A DNA stretch of 64,000 bases from Chlorops oryzae. Lineage: Eukaryota; Arthropoda; Insecta; Diptera; Chloropidae. The position numbers and the translations under genes are program-made. The notes under the pieces are model-generated. The model saw only the letters and a list, made by a program, of their open reading frames with translations. It ran no database searches and was not told the DNA's origin. Below are positions 11,641 through 22,843 of this stretch, piece after piece (the stretch's first letter is position 1; each line of letters begins with the position of its first letter). The stretch lies in contig CM035806.1 of the NCBI GenBank assembly GCA_020466095.1, forward strand, positions 70,854,323 through 70,918,322, read 5' to 3'.

Positions 11641-14306
11641 GTGTCCTAAAAATTTGTCATTGGAATGCTAACGGCATTCGACAACACAAGCTTGAAATTC
11701 AAACATTTCTTGAATTACATTCAATTGACGTAATGCTCGTCAGTGAAACCCACCTCACAAGCAAAAATAATTTTACTATTAAAAATTATACGTTTTATGG
11801 CACTCATCACCCAGATGGAAAGGCACACGGCGGCACCGGCGTTTTGATCAAAACTCGAATAAAACACAATTTAATGGATGAATTTTCCCAAAATTACTTA
11901 CAAGCAACGTCTATCTCATTGCATTATGGTAACAGCATTATCGCTTTAAGTGCAGTTTACTGCCCACCGAGATTTTCTGTTACTGGTACACAATTTTTAG
12001 AGTACTTCCAAAAGCTTGGCAACAAATTTATAGCAGCTGGGGACTATAATGCTAAGCACCCACACTGGGGCTCTAGATTAATTAACCCCAAAGGGCGACA
12101 ACTATATTCAATTATAATAAATAGTCGTGCAAATTTTGACTGTATTTCAACAGGTCAACCCACTTACTGGCCTTCCGATTTGCAAAAAAAACCCGACCTC
12201 ATTGATTTTGCAGTCAGCAAAAACTTTGATCGTAGCGAATTACATGCTGAACCCAGCTTCGATTTGTCATCCGACCATTCCCCTGTTATAATTACAATGA
12301 TGGGCTTGCCCACATTCACCGAAAAACCCGGCAGAATTGTAACAAATAAAACCCACTGGCTTAAATACAAAAAATATATAAGCTCGCATTTGAACGAGAA
12401 CTCTATACTCCGAAGCGAATGTGATATTGATGATGCCGTAACAGAGGTAAACAATATCATGATATCGGCAGCAGTTCATGCAACCCCAAAAATAATCAGC
12501 AAGCCAAAAGAACCTCGAAGATATACTTCAAGCGAGATCGAAACTCTTGTACGAGAAAAAAGACGCCTACGAAGGGAATGGCAGCGACAACGTTCACCCA
12601 CCGCGAAAGTTAACTTAGTGCAAGCGACTAAGCGCCTGAGAGAAGCTCTTGATAATGATCTGAAAACTAATCTAGAAAATTACACTCGAAATTTGAGCCC
12701 GACAGCGGAATCAAACTATTCTCTTTGGAAAGCAAATAAAAAGATGAAGGCACCCAAAACAAACGTAGCACCACTGCGTACTAACACTGGAAGCTGGGCT
12801 AGAAAGGACGAAGAAAAAGCGCATGTATTTGCTAAATATCTCGAAAACGTTTTTAAGCCCAACCCACGCACTAACGCTTTTCAATTTCCCAAAATAAACC
12901 CTCGATCAATCGAAAATATAGGCGAATTTCAGCACAAGGAGATCAAGTTTATCATTGGCGAGCTAAACACAAAAAAGGCCGCAGGCTTTGATCTTATAAC
13001 CCCACAGATGGTGCAACAACTCCCCACTGTAGCAACAAGATTAATCCTCTTCATATTCAACGCAATATTGAGGCTAGGATATTATCCTAGACCCTGGAAA
13101 ATTTCGAACATAATTATGATCCCTAAGCCAGGAAAAGACCTATCACTCCCATCATCATATCGGCCAATTAGCTTGTTGCCAGTACTCTCAAAAGTCTTTG
13201 AAAAATGTCTCTTAGCGAAAATTTTACCACCCTTACAAATCTCTGGAGCTATTCCCCAGCACCAGTTTGGTTTTCGTAAAAGCCATGGCACCATTGAACA
13301 GGTAAACAGAGTTACCACCGAAATCAGAAACGCATTTGAAAAAAAGAAATACTGTTCCGCCATATTTCTGGATATCTCGCAAGCCTTTGATAAAGTATGG
13401 CACTCTGGCTTAATGTTTAAAATTAAACATAGCCTTCCCGAAAACACTCACAAAGTCCTACAATCCTACCTCTCTGAAAGGAAGTTCAAAATCAAATATG
13501 AAACACACACGACATATGAATATGACATTTCAGCAGGTGTACCCCAAGGTAGTGTCCTAGGGCCCCTGCTATACCTGATTTACACGGCTGATCTGCCTGT
13601 ATCCCCAGAACTCTTCACATCTACATTTGCAGACGATACAGCAATTTTGTATGCACACAGCGATCCTGTGGTCGCCTCTCGAGTTCTTAATAATCATCTT
13701 CATACTGTTGAAGACTGGCTTGCGAACTGGAGAATAAAAGTAAATGACAGCAAATGCACCCACATAACTTTCACGCTGCGTCGCGAGACATGCCCTCCAA
13801 TTATGCTTAATAACACACGAGTTCCACAGGCCAATGAAGTGAGATATCTAGGCATTCACTTAGATCGCCGACTCACATGGCGCAAGCACATTGAGGCAAA
13901 ACGCACCCAAATGAAGCTGAGCGCCCAAAAACTGCACTGGCTACTCAACAGTAAGTCAAGATTGCGGCTCGAACACAAAGTGCTTCTTTTTAACGCAACA
14001 CTTAAGCCTATATGGACTTATGGCTCCCAGCTCTGGGGAAAAGCCAGCAACTCTTTATTAGACATTATACAACGCTCACAGTCCAGAATTCTTCGGACTA
14101 TAACTGGTGCTCCATGGTTTATAAAAAACGAAAACATACATAAAGACCTTTGTACCCCGATGGTCAAAAACGAGCTTATCTCATTAAGCCGCAAATATTG
14201 CACTCGGTTGTCCCAACATCCGAACCCACTAGCTAGAAATTTGTTGCTAACAAACAGCTCCTCAAGGCTAAAAAGGCGTGACTTGCCATCACTGTCTCAC
14301 AACTAA
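11637..14306 (+). CDS. LINE ORF2, AP-endonuclease and reverse transcriptase
   Basis: 889 aa. Residues 1-220 form an APE-type endonuclease (CHWNANG near the start, VSETHL, AAGDYNAKHPHWGS, SSDHSPVI near 205-212), which nicks target DNA. Residues about 430-720 form the reverse transcriptase: SYRPISLLPVLSKVFEK, IFLDISQAFDKVWH, AGVPQGSVLGPLLY, and the active site TFADDTAIL. The C-terminal region includes WTYGSQLWG. It starts at the ATG overlapping the ORF1 stop (ATGA, 11637-11640), which suggests termination-reinitiation. All catalytic motifs are present and the frame is uninterrupted, so the copy may be recent. The Jockey clade is assigned from ORF1 knuckles and motif style. Confidence 0.93.
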   Translation: MSVLKICHWNANGIRQHKLEIQTFLELHSIDVMLVSETHLTSKNNFTIKNYTFYGTHHPDGKAHGGTGVLIKTRIKHNLMDEFSQNYLQATSISLHYGNSIIALSAVYCPPRFSVTGTQFLEYFQKLGNKFIAAGDYNAKHPHWGSRLINPKGRQLYSIIINSRANFDCISTGQPTYWPSDLQKKPDLIDFAVSKNFDRSELHAEPSFDLSSDHSPVIITMMGLPTFTEKPGRIVTNKTHWLKYKKYISSHLNENSILRSECDIDDAVTEVNNIMISAAVHATPKIISKPKEPRRYTSSEIETLVREKRRLRREWQRQRSPTAKVNLVQATKRLREALDNDLKTNLENYTRNLSPTAESNYSLWKANKKMKAPKTNVAPLRTNTGSWARKDEEKAHVFAKYLENVFKPNPRTNAFQFPKINPRSIENIGEFQHKEIKFIIGELNTKKAAGFDLITPQMVQQLPTVATRLILFIFNAILRLGYYPRPWKISNIIMIPKPGKDLSLPSSYRPISLLPVLSKVFEKCLLAKILPPLQISGAIPQHQFGFRKSHGTIEQVNRVTTEIRNAFEKKKYCSAIFLDISQAFDKVWHSGLMFKIKHSLPENTHKVLQSYLSERKFKIKYETHTTYEYDISAGVPQGSVLGPLLYLIYTADLPVSPELFTSTFADDTAILYAHSDPVVASRVLNNHLHTVEDWLANWRIKVNDSKCTHITFTLRRETCPPIMLNNTRVPQANEVRYLGIHLDRRLTWRKHIEAKRTQMKLSAQKLHWLLNSKSRLRLEHKVLLFNATLKPIWTYGSQLWGKASNSLLDIIQRSQSRILRTITGAPWFIKNENIHKDLCTPMVKNELISLSRKYCTRLSQHPNPLARNLLLTNSSSRLKRRDLPSLSHN

Positions 14307-14570
14307 TGCCCCTCTAAATTTTTGAAAAAAAAATTTTTTTTTTTTTTTTTGTAACTTTTGTAACAAAAAAATCCTCCTGGAAACCCATCTATGGATTCAT
14401 CATACGGAAAGGCAGCCCAGTTCACGCGTTGGCGTGGACTGAAAAGCATATAATATTAATAAATATTTTTTAGTTTTAAGATTCATTCACTTGTTGTTAG
14501 TTCATAGGATATGAAGATGCAATAATAAAAAACCGTTTAAAAAAAAAAAAAAAAAAACATACATGTAGGG

Positions 14571-14764
14571 CATGATACAAAGAGAGCAAGATAGCGCCAT
14601 TTCGGGTACCGCTATTTTGTAGCATTCGCATTGTTGTTGTTTCCCATGCTAAAGTATAGTAGTGACGTTGAGTTTAACATGCAAAACAACAACAAATAAG
14701 CTCTCATTTTGTATTTGTGACATCATCGGGCTGAAATGGCGCTATCTTGTTTTCTTGTATCATG
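14571..14764. mobile_element. Small MITE with CATGATACA ends and 9-bp duplication
   Basis: The left end CATGATACAAAGAGAGCAAG and the right end, read in reverse as CATGATACAAGAAAACAAG, continue to AGATAGCGCCATTTC in both. Flanked by CATGTAGGG at 14562-14570 and 14765-14773. CATGAT termini recall the P superfamily, while a 9-bp duplication recalls Mutator-like elements; an 8-bp reading is possible if one base is shifted. It inserted just behind the LINE poly(A) tail. Confidence 0.8.
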
Positions 14765-14876
14765 CATGTAGGGTTTAGTACGCTAATGTTATATTCTTAC
14801 CGGCTATTTCGAAAATTTTTTAAAGTGAATATTGGTATTTTGGGCCCCAAGCCATAGAAACTTATTTTTTTGCACT

Positions 14877-15017
14877 AGGCCTGTTCACGAGACCCTGGTA
14901 ACCGTAGCATTGTGGCAAAAGTGCAAAAATAATGTACATATCCAACAACAATAATTTAGACATCCAACAACAAAATTTGCACTCTTGTCACGATGCTACG
15001 GTCTCGTGAACAAGCCT
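14877..15017. mobile_element. MITE, ACT target duplication
   Basis: Inverted ends AGGCCTGTTCACGAGACC and AGGCTTGTTCACGAGACC (reverse strand), continuing through GTAGCAT and GTGCAAA, flanked by ACT on both sides (14874-14876, 15018-15020). The 3-bp duplication and GGC start fit PIF/Harbinger-type MITEs. Confidence 0.7.
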
Positions 15018-15020
15018 ACT

Positions 15021-16387
15021 ATAAACAAAATCTTTCCTTTTTAGCTAAGGATCAATATAGTTTAAACAGGCCTAATTGCTCAAAGCTTTTCAGATTCAAG
15101 TCATCACCTAATAAGCAACTGCGAGGACGTTGCCGAAACGCCAAAAAAAGTGATACTATATCTATATCTATTGCACTGTAGAATTTCTTTCAAATTCAGC
15201 TTGGAGGAAGCATTTAAATGAGGCGCTTTGCACGGGTAAACAATCTTTATCAGATTAATGAGAGTAATTAACTTATTTGTCCTTTATTAGTCGAACACCA
15301 ACGATTTGCATGAATATTTGGATTAAGATTCTACTAACCATCTACTTCCAAGTTCAAAATTTTCGCACCTCTTCTCGGAGGTGAAAATGTTTAAATAAAA
15401 AAAAAAGTTGGCAGTTATGGAACTGCCGTTGGAAGTGAAAACATAGAATGTGTATTGAAGTTTGAAATGCATAATATTTGATTTAAAATTATTAAAATCA
15501 ATCTGGATTTTTACATTTAATGAGACTCAGAGAAACAATTATAGGCATGTGATATGTAAAGTATTTTATTATTGAAATATATTGCTGGCTGCACAAAGTT
15601 TTAACAATTAATTACACTGCTCAACGCTAAATTTTCCTTTGACTTGAAACCAACTTTTTTTTTGTCGTATTTGTTTCGCTGAAGCAAAATATATGCTTTA
15701 AGTTTGAAAGTTAGCTCGCGTTTTTTAAATATTCGCTAAGAAAGGTTTTGCGATTTTTTGTCAATATCTTTTAGTCGTAGTTTTATCGTTCGACCGTTTC
15801 AAAAAATTTAATTCATATAAAAGAAGAGTAAATATACAGCATATCCCTCATACATATGGATGAAATCGGTTCAACAGCTTAGGAGCTATAGGGCGATAAA
15901 GGCAAAAATTTTAAGAAATTTTTAACAACTTTGTACAAAAACTTGATTTCAAGCCCATATAATTTCCGAAGAAGATTCGGTATTCAGGTTTAGGCTATCT
16001 TAAGTAAATGAGTGGATTTCTAAGAGCATTTCAAGACCCAGAAAAAGAAAATCCGATGAGTTGTTCATATTGGAATTGGGTTTTTAGAAAAAATGAGACG
16101 AGTTTTTTTCGCCAGAAAATATTTTATATATTTTAGTTTAATTTGATTTTTCATCGTCGTCTCTATCATTATCCGAGGACACCGGAGATACAATATGTAC
16201 AATACAATATGTTGCATGCCCAGTGACAATACTAAGAATCACAACGTCGAGCTTTCGTTTTCTATTAGTACCCAGCGGCCAAAGTGCTGCTTACAGAAGC
16301 GATGAACCGTCCCAGCGGCCAACAATGCCTACCGCCTACAACCGCCTACCACATGTTCAATTTCGGTGCTATGATTCGATGTGTACA
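15021..16387. other. No gene seen
   Basis: AT-rich unassigned DNA. A short internal repeat, CCCAGCGGCCAA, occurs near 16272 and 16311. Small ORFs lack recognisable domains. Confidence 0.4.
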
Positions 16388-16390
16388 TAA

Positions 16391-16567
16391 GGGAACGTGT
16401 CCAAACTACGTGAACCATTTTTTACTACTTTTTACCCCCCTCCCCCCCCCCCCCCCCCCCCTCGGTGACAATCCGTAGAATAATTTAAGTGACCAATTTG
16501 TCCAAGTGTAGTACTTTCAGGACCCCCCTCCACCCCTAAAAGGGTCACGTAGTTTGGACACGTTCCC
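16391..16567. mobile_element. MITE, TAA target duplication, with a poly-C tract
   Basis: Inverted ends GGGAACGTGTCCAAACTACG at both sides, flanked by TAA at 16388-16390 and 16568-16570. The interior has a C tract (about 16434-16461), partly mirrored by GACCCCCCTCCACCCC on the other side. TAA duplication and G-rich ends suggest a PIF/Harbinger Tourist-like element. Confidence 0.8.
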
Positions 16568-16570
16568 TAA

Positions 16571-17880
16571 AAACGTTCATAGGAAAAGTGCATAGCGCAT
16601 TGAGATATCCTGAGCATTTAAAAATTATATGTAAACACATTGGCATGACTATGTCGCTCCACCTCGCAGACACTCTCATGCTGAGCATATCACCGAGGCG
16701 TCCGCAATGAAAGACGCTTGGACTTGTTCACCGCCGACACTATATTCTGCTGGGAACATACATACACGCATTATTGAGCAGATATGACTCATGGCTGCCA
16801 CAGTTGGCGTTTTAACGCAAAACTGACACTATATTTTACAGTCGGCGGTGTGGCTCGTTTTCATTGTATTTGGCTCTTTTTTGGCTTTATTACGCCACGA
16901 CAAAAATTACTCAGTGACCAATTCAAAGCAAAAAATTTTCGGTGCAAACACTCAAAATAATTTAGATTTAGCGGACCTAATCCACATCACAAAATTTTTG
17001 TTTTACAATATACATACATATATACATGTAATATAAGTGTTGGACCCTTTTAATTCCCATTGGCTCTTTTTGAATCGCTGTGGCACTTTTATATCTTTTT
17101 AAATGGCAACCGTTTGCATACTCTCTTTGCGCTGTAGTGAGAAAGAAGATCGAATGAACTGAGAGAACCGAAGTCAAAGTGAGAAACCAAGAGCGAGTTG
17201 ATTCAATTCCCAGTCGGAATATGCAATGTTTAGCTATTACTATTTTTGCAATAGTTTCTATGCGGAATTTGTCGTTCAAAATTATAATTGCGATGTCATA
17301 AAAATGAATGATAGCTATCGTAGAATTTGTTTTTAACCACTCACGAATTTTTAAGACGTAAAATTTTTCCTTTGTCATCAATGAATTCCCAAAAGAAGAT
17401 ATTCATGGAATATCAAATTGCCGACTGGGGTGTTACGTCGACGAATCACATAAAACTTTTTAGGAATGCTTCTCACTGAAAGCTACGCACACTAATATAG
17501 CCGAGATATACGTACACGACGACCGTGACGGTTACAACATATACAAATGCATTTTGAACTTAAAGATTTGCTCCCTGCTCAACGCGCCTATAGAAGTTTT
17601 CACTTCAATAAGCCCAGAAATGAATATATTTACCAATTCCAAGCAACTTTTATTATATATATGTATATAAAGTTTTTTCTGTAAGTCAATACTTTTCATC
17701 GCTACGCTGCGTCGAACATTCATCAACCACCTATTCTGGAGCTCGTGCTTTCGTACAGTGAAATATCCAATCAAATCATTGGAGCTGGATTCAAATTGAT
17801 AGGCCTTACAATATGATGTATTTAAATACAAATTACTATATATCATTGATTAAAACCTTTGTATCCTAGTAAAATAAAAC
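16571..17880. other. No recognised gene; one unassigned minus-strand ORF
   Basis: The longest candidate is 17532-17846 (minus, 104 aa; contains YQFESSSNDLIGYFTVRKHE and ALSREQIFKFK). It starts with ATG but shows no domain I recognise, no splice context and no neighbouring exon. It may be chance or a relic. A second open stretch at 16977-17381 looks random. Confidence 0.3.
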
Positions 17881-19004
17881 AAGATGTTTTTTATAGTGGA
17901 AAATCAAAATAAAAACCACTGGTTTTATTCTTATGTTTTCTGTCGGTTGAGACAGTAAAATACTAAAATAAAAGGAATTAGCTTATGGAAAGTTGAGTTG
18001 CCCAATTTCCTAACATTAATTACAGTTTTATTTGAACTAATTTGCTGAATCCCATGAGACGTTGTTTGGCTTTTTTCATTTTCAGTCTTTTATTTAGATT
18101 TTTGATTCGGAAGTGCATCCGCGTTTTAAAAAATAATTTTTTCACCGAATCCGGCAAATCAATCTTTAAACTTCTGGTGAGCAAATTATTTCGAGTGCCT
18201 TTAAAGTGTGAAATTTCTGTGTTGTTTACATTTTGGAAAACAGATTCTAGTTTTGTAATTCCACCAACAAACAACTGGGACGGTTTTTAAAAATTGCCTT
18301 TCGATACTTGGTCAAACCAGGTAAAAGTATTATCTGCACTTTCGAATTCGCTCAAATTGAGCTTTCGGATCAGGAAGCCTGCGACATATTCAATGCCGTC
18401 CTCATGAAGTTCACCAATATCCTCATCAATTTGACTCTGTTCCAGCTCATCAAAATCGTTATTTTCCGCTTGAAACTCATTACTACAACAATATTCATCA
18501 GGCAAATTTGTTTTCGATTCCGAAATATCTTGCACAGAGACGGAACTTTGCAGCCATCTTGTTTCATCCTTTTGGACGTTTCCAAAATCTCGTAATAGCT
18601 CTGAGTTTTTAGCTGTGAGTGAAAGACATTCATAAATTCTATTTTTATATATAAATGTAAATATTTAACCCCTGAGTGTACCTGTTATCTTTAAATAGAG
18701 TTGGCGTGTTGAATAAAAGAAACTTTTATTTTGGATTAGTCTTATTTTAGAAAGCTCGATACTTTAATGCAATGAGCTTTATAAAAACAAGAAATTTTTT
18801 AATACCTAAAACTTTATTTTTATATTAAGTTTAATGCTAAATTCTTAGCTTATTTTAGATTTAGCTAAATGTAGTGACAATGTATTAAATCTATTTCGTA
18901 CTTTTTAGCTATGTGCAAATTTTTATTTAATGTCAATGCGTACATCTTTACACTCTTTAATATTATTTCCCCAATCTCATCTTGTTTTTTAAATTATTTT
19001 TAGT

Positions 19005-19076
19005 TGATATTGAATATTAACAGACAATTGTTTGTCGAGCATAGACAAAATAACTGTCTATTAATATTCAATATCC
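19005..19076. repeat. 72-bp palindrome
   Basis: TGATATTGAATATTAACAGA on the left is mirrored by CTGTCTATTAATATTCAATA on the right, with about 20 bp between. A hairpin-forming mini-element or fold inside the decayed P-like gene. Confidence 0.75.
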
Positions 19077-19254
19077 TTAAATCGAGGGCGAATTAAAATT
19101 TAAGATAAAAATTTGATTATTTTTATTTGTTTTTAACATACATTTCCAGTATATTAATTTTAGTGCATAATTCCAAGCTTATTTTAAATTTAATTGAATT
19201 ATATTGAGGCACGGCTATTCATTATATTTCCTTTGCATTGGTTTACTATAAGCA

Positions 19255-19377
19255 ATTTCTGCTTGTTATTAGAAGTATGGCTAGGCAGTCAAAATTAAAT
19301 TGTAAGCACTAAAATTTCACAAAGAACTTTGCTCTAATTTTGTATGCGGAACCATGTTTCTAATGACAAGCAGAAAT
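19255..19377. mobile_element. Possible small MITE
   Basis: Inverted ends ATTTCTGCTTGTTATTAGAA and, on the reverse strand, ATTTCTGCTTGTCATTAGAA enclose about 83 bp. No clear target duplication. Confidence 0.45.
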
Positions 19378-20049
19378 GGATTGTTTTTACATAATATGTG
19401 TAAAATATCATAATTTATTCTTCCTTTTTGTGGGGATTATGAAATATATGAAATTAGAAATTTGTAAATCCTCTATGTCATATAGAAGAACAATTCTCAT
19501 ATTTTTGTAAATGTTTCGCTAAAAAAATTTAAAAAAATGTGTAGTTTTGTTTCTATTATACATCGAGGTTGATATGTTTACATACCGAATATATATTTTC
19601 GCATGCGGAATTTGAAGTCCATAGATGTGGGATGATCATTGAATCCTTCTTTGCTGCGAATATTTCCAAAGAAATGCTCTAAGATGTCTTGATTGAGGCG
19701 ACTGGAACAGACATATTGCACACCATACTCCTTATTCAGATATGAAAAAAGTTGTTTCAAAGACGAATTCGTCATTAAAATACCTGTTGGGTGAGCTCTA
19801 AACCATACAGTTTCTTAGAGTGAAATTATTGGCTTCAATAAAATTCAATGTAATGACGTTTTATATTTTTTGTTTACCTTCCCAGGAAGATTAAAAGTAT
19901 TCATGGAAGAATTGAGGACGTCGAACCAATCGTTGACAAGTTGGAAAAAGTCTGCTGTCTTCAAAGCTTCGAAGTGCATTCGCAGTGGTAGAAAATAGCT
20001 GCGCTGCGAGTTTAACCTTTTGTCTACCTTAAAGGTTATTAAATATTAA

Positions 20050-20260
20050 GGGTATTCCATTAAAGGTGTATTTGCCTCGAAAACCTCGAAAACTCGAAAT
20101 TTCACTAGCCTCCAAAATGACCTGTCAAATTTTGTATGAAAATTTTTACACGCCAGCTTCGAAAACTTTCAAGTCAAATTGGTCGCGTTTTTGGCTCGTA
20201 TTTCGAAGCGTAAGTTGTAGTGTTGCCCTGAAACCAAAATTGAAAACTACTAAATGCCCT
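20050..20260. mobile_element. Possible MITE with GGGTATT / GGGCATT ends
   Basis: Left end GGGTATTCCATTAAAGG and right end (reverse) GGGCATTTAGTAG share only about a dozen positions; flanking bases are TAA and TAG. It begins just upstream of a likely splice acceptor of the P-like fragment. Weak. Confidence 0.3.
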
Positions 20261-20559
20261 AGAATAGGAGCACATTCTCAATAGCAATAACAGCTTAATG
20301 TTTATTTTTATAAAAATGAACATTATAATAGTGAAAAATATTCTTGAGAAATAAAAATAATAAAAAAGAAAAATTATTTAGTTTAAGTATTTTCCTATGA
20401 GAAAATGAGACTTACAGAATTAAAAAAAATGCGGGAAAATAGCACTGTTTTTGCATTTGAAATAGCCAACACTTTTCGAAAACAGATGAAACAAAATCGA
20501 ATGGAGAAGGTGATAAGCGATATTTTCCAATTTCAATAAATGAATAAAAAATATATATT

Positions 20560-21492
20560 TTGCAGATATTGGAGGAAATAGGTCCTCCGAAAAAGCGGTG
20601 CCGAAATTCGGCTACACATAGGTGGACTGAAAACCAAACTAGTGCATTGGTAGATGCAGTCCGGAACAAAACTAAAGACAATGATTTTTGCAAATGTTTC
20701 TATATGGCTTTTTTATTATTTCCTTGCAGAAACCTATTGCGAGGACATTTTATTCGAATATTGCGGAGAATCACGTCGTCCTTTCGAATATTAATTGGGC
20801 AACAATGAAAGGGAAAATGCGTTACCTTAAAAGCGCCTACATGAAAGCATGCCAGTGGAAACAGCAAACTGGCGCTGGACTATTAGAAAACGGTGAAGAA
20901 AAAACTGTTACCGGTGAGCAATGGTTTCGTCTTTTATTCAACAAGTTTTCATACAACAACTTTTAAGCAGAATATGTGGAAAAGATTTGCCCTTATTTTA
21001 ACGCCTTAGAGGAAATCTTTGGTTAAAGGAAAGGAGCTCATCCTGCCATAACAGTGGAAAGCAGTAATATAGAATCTCTTTTGGACAACGAAAGCGAGGA
21101 TTGGTCCACGACTGACCTTACATTCGACGAATCTAATAGCAGTACGTGGTTGGAGGAGAGCGCACCCCGTCCGTCAGATATAACAGATGCAGTTGGTCCA
21201 ACTCAAAAAATTTACACTACGCATCCTATTGACGATGACATAAGAAAGGTGAAGAGCACGTTCAAACCAAAATAAGGTCAAAAAAAAGAAAGCTTGTCAA
21301 AATGTAGACTCGATAGGATTACTTTTGACATTCCAAGAACAAAAATTGGAGTTTGAAATGAAAAAATTTGAATGGCAGAGGGAAAAAGAAGAGAGAGAAC
21401 TAGAGCAGCAGATGCAATTGAAAAAACTGGAAATTGAACGCGATGAAAGGCTCGCTATCGAAAAAATGAAAATGGAAAATGAAAGGGAATAA
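20560..21492 (+). pseudogene. Myb/SANT-like protein of a Harbinger element, broken
   Basis: PIF/Harbinger elements carry a second gene for a Myb/SANT-like DNA-binding protein that helps the transposase reach DNA and the nucleus. Here the pieces are RWTENQTSALVDAV (helix 1, about 20610-20660), NINWATMKGKMRYLKSAY (about 20790-20840), EYVEKICPYFNALEEIFG after a likely intron (20908-20957), an acidic segment (21054-21275), and a C-terminal coiled coil rich in E, K and Q (21330-21490). Stops at about 21023 and in the linker, plus frame changes, mark it as a pseudogene. It runs toward the transposase remnant at 21.7-22.1 kb on the opposite strand, the expected convergent layout. Confidence 0.7.
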
Positions 21493-21712
21493 AAACTTCG
21501 AAAATATGAACTGGATATGAAAATAAAAAATTAGGTGACATAACATATAGCATTTTTATTTATTTCGATGCGTGAAAGATGCAATTTAATTTTAGTTTTG
21601 AGACTCAAAACTTTTGTTTTAATGTTTTTTTTTTATATTAACAAAAGAAAATCTGAATAAAATGTACAAAATAATGAGTTAGTAATTCACTAATTGATGT
21701 TTTCCATTTGAC

Positions 21713-22115
21713 TTATATAATATCGTCATTTCGTTGTTCTACGATAATGTTGTGCAAAATAGCGCACACCAAAATCCAACGACAAGTAATTTTAACACTT
21801 AAATCATCTTTTATCTGAATTCGAAGTTCCTTTAGGCTACTAAATCTCTCCTTCATAATTCCAAAACAGTTTTCGATTCGCACGCGATATTTGCTAAAGA
21901 TTCTATTAAAGCGATTTCGTTGCCGGATAGTACCATCATTCGAATTCGATCTAAATTGTGTTACAACAGTACCGCTTAGCTTGTAAGCACTGTCGGCAGC
22001 TAAAAACTCAGCACCGCTGAAATGATCAGATTTTTTTGTGAACAATTCACAATTATTGTAAATTCAACTATCGTCCACACTTCCAGGGTATCCAAGCACC
22101 ATGTGTCGAACCAAA
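21713..22115 (-). pseudogene. PIF/Harbinger transposase, C-terminal third
   Basis: The minus strand reads VRHMVLGYPGSVDDS, a stop, then YNNCELFTKKS, FLAADSAYKL (second catalytic Asp), NRIFSKYRVRIENCFGIMKE (third catalytic acidic residue in ENCFG) and RFSSLKELR, with ILHNI near the end. These are the DDE-nuclease motifs of HARBI1-like proteins. The N-terminal domain and the first Asp are missing, and the in-frame TGA at about 22067 inactivates it. It pairs with the Myb-like gene just to the left. The subfamily differs from the fragment at 35.3 kb. Confidence 0.8.
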
Positions 22116-22290
22116 GACTATTAAACTAACAAGATGTCTTGCGCCCATACAAACGAATGTCCATAGAAAATTTTTGCTATGGCACTATCATAATGCCAGA
22201 CATGAGAAGCGTGAGAGAGCAAAGCTAAAAATGTTCTCTCAATTCTGTTCTTTAAATTTGGTCTCTTATTTTACGCTCTCGTTTCGTATG

Positions 22291-22843
22291 TCGTCGTTCA
22301 TACTATGAGACAAGACAAGCGAGAGACACGGTGGTTGTAGGCAAGGGACGTTCGGGGTAGAGAGAGGGGTACGTGTCTTACGTACTCGGCGACACGCTTT
22401 GTGCTTGTCCTTCTCTTTTCTGCTGTTTCAATATGGCGGTCGATTATTGACAGTTCGCTCATATGCATTCGTGCTGCCATATTTGGGTAAATATTCTCTT
22501 CTTATGAAGAAGCATATCTACAGATTTCGGAAATAATTTAATATTAAATACGAAAAATTGTGGAGAATAGCTTACACTTTTTCTAAAAAAGATCTTTGGA
22601 CCAACTTATTTTGTCGAAAACCGTGATAATAATTTATTTATCTTATTTCAAGAGCGTAGGGGATTTTTAATTCAGATTGTAGGTATTTCAAAATATTTTT
22701 TCTGACAGCACTGTATAAAACCAGTTTCTTCTTCTTTTTCAAATGTCGCAGAGACAATTTTTACTAGTATGAACACGAATAAGACACCAAAAGAGAATTC
22801 ACCGTGTCTCTCGCTTGTCTTGTCTCATAGTATGAACGACGAC
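22291..22843. mobile_element. MITE with perfect 44-bp inverted ends
   Basis: The ends GTCGTCGTTCATACTATGAG and onward are identical for 44 bp on opposite strands, flanked by TAT (22288-22290, 22844-22846). Perfect ends suggest a recent insertion. The interior is unassigned, with no ORF of note. Confidence 0.8.

Larger units (their letters stand above)
9118..14557 (+). mobile_element. Jockey-type LINE, structurally complete
   Basis: An A-rich 5' leader is followed by ORF1 (Gag-like, zinc knuckles), ORF2 (endonuclease and reverse transcriptase, no RNase H seen), a 3' UTR and a 19-A tail at 14539-14557. There is no frameshift or stop in the ORF2 coding region. The left end is uncertain. I placed it at CAAGGTGTATTTAAGAAGG because a similar 27-bp segment recurs at 51166, but that could be a separate repeat. 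No target duplication was found. The 3' junction is followed by CATACATGTAGGG. Confidence 0.8.
18020..20036 (-). pseudogene. P/THAP9-like transposase, C-terminal half, broken
   Basis: Read on the minus strand, pieces appear in the right order for P-element transposases. RMHFEALKTADFFQLVNDWF and DVLNSS lie at about 19890-20030, LNQDILEHFFGNIRSKEGF at 19578-19775, EDGIEYVAGFLIRKL near 18350-18410, and a basic tail follows to 18020. The HFFGxIRxxGGF and LEYVAGxIxxK motifs are typical of the P/THAP9 C-terminal region. Stops, frame changes and small palindromic insertions (19005-19076, 19255-19377) separate the pieces, so it is not functional. The N-terminal THAP and DDE regions are absent here; a complementary N-terminal half lies at 28.1-29.4 kb in the opposite orientation. 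Confidence 0.8.

Noticed and set aside
16434..16461. Poly-C run as a sequencing artefact
   Set aside because: It lies inside a MITE with clean ends, and a C-rich stretch occurs on the opposite side; length may be inaccurate but the feature is plausible.
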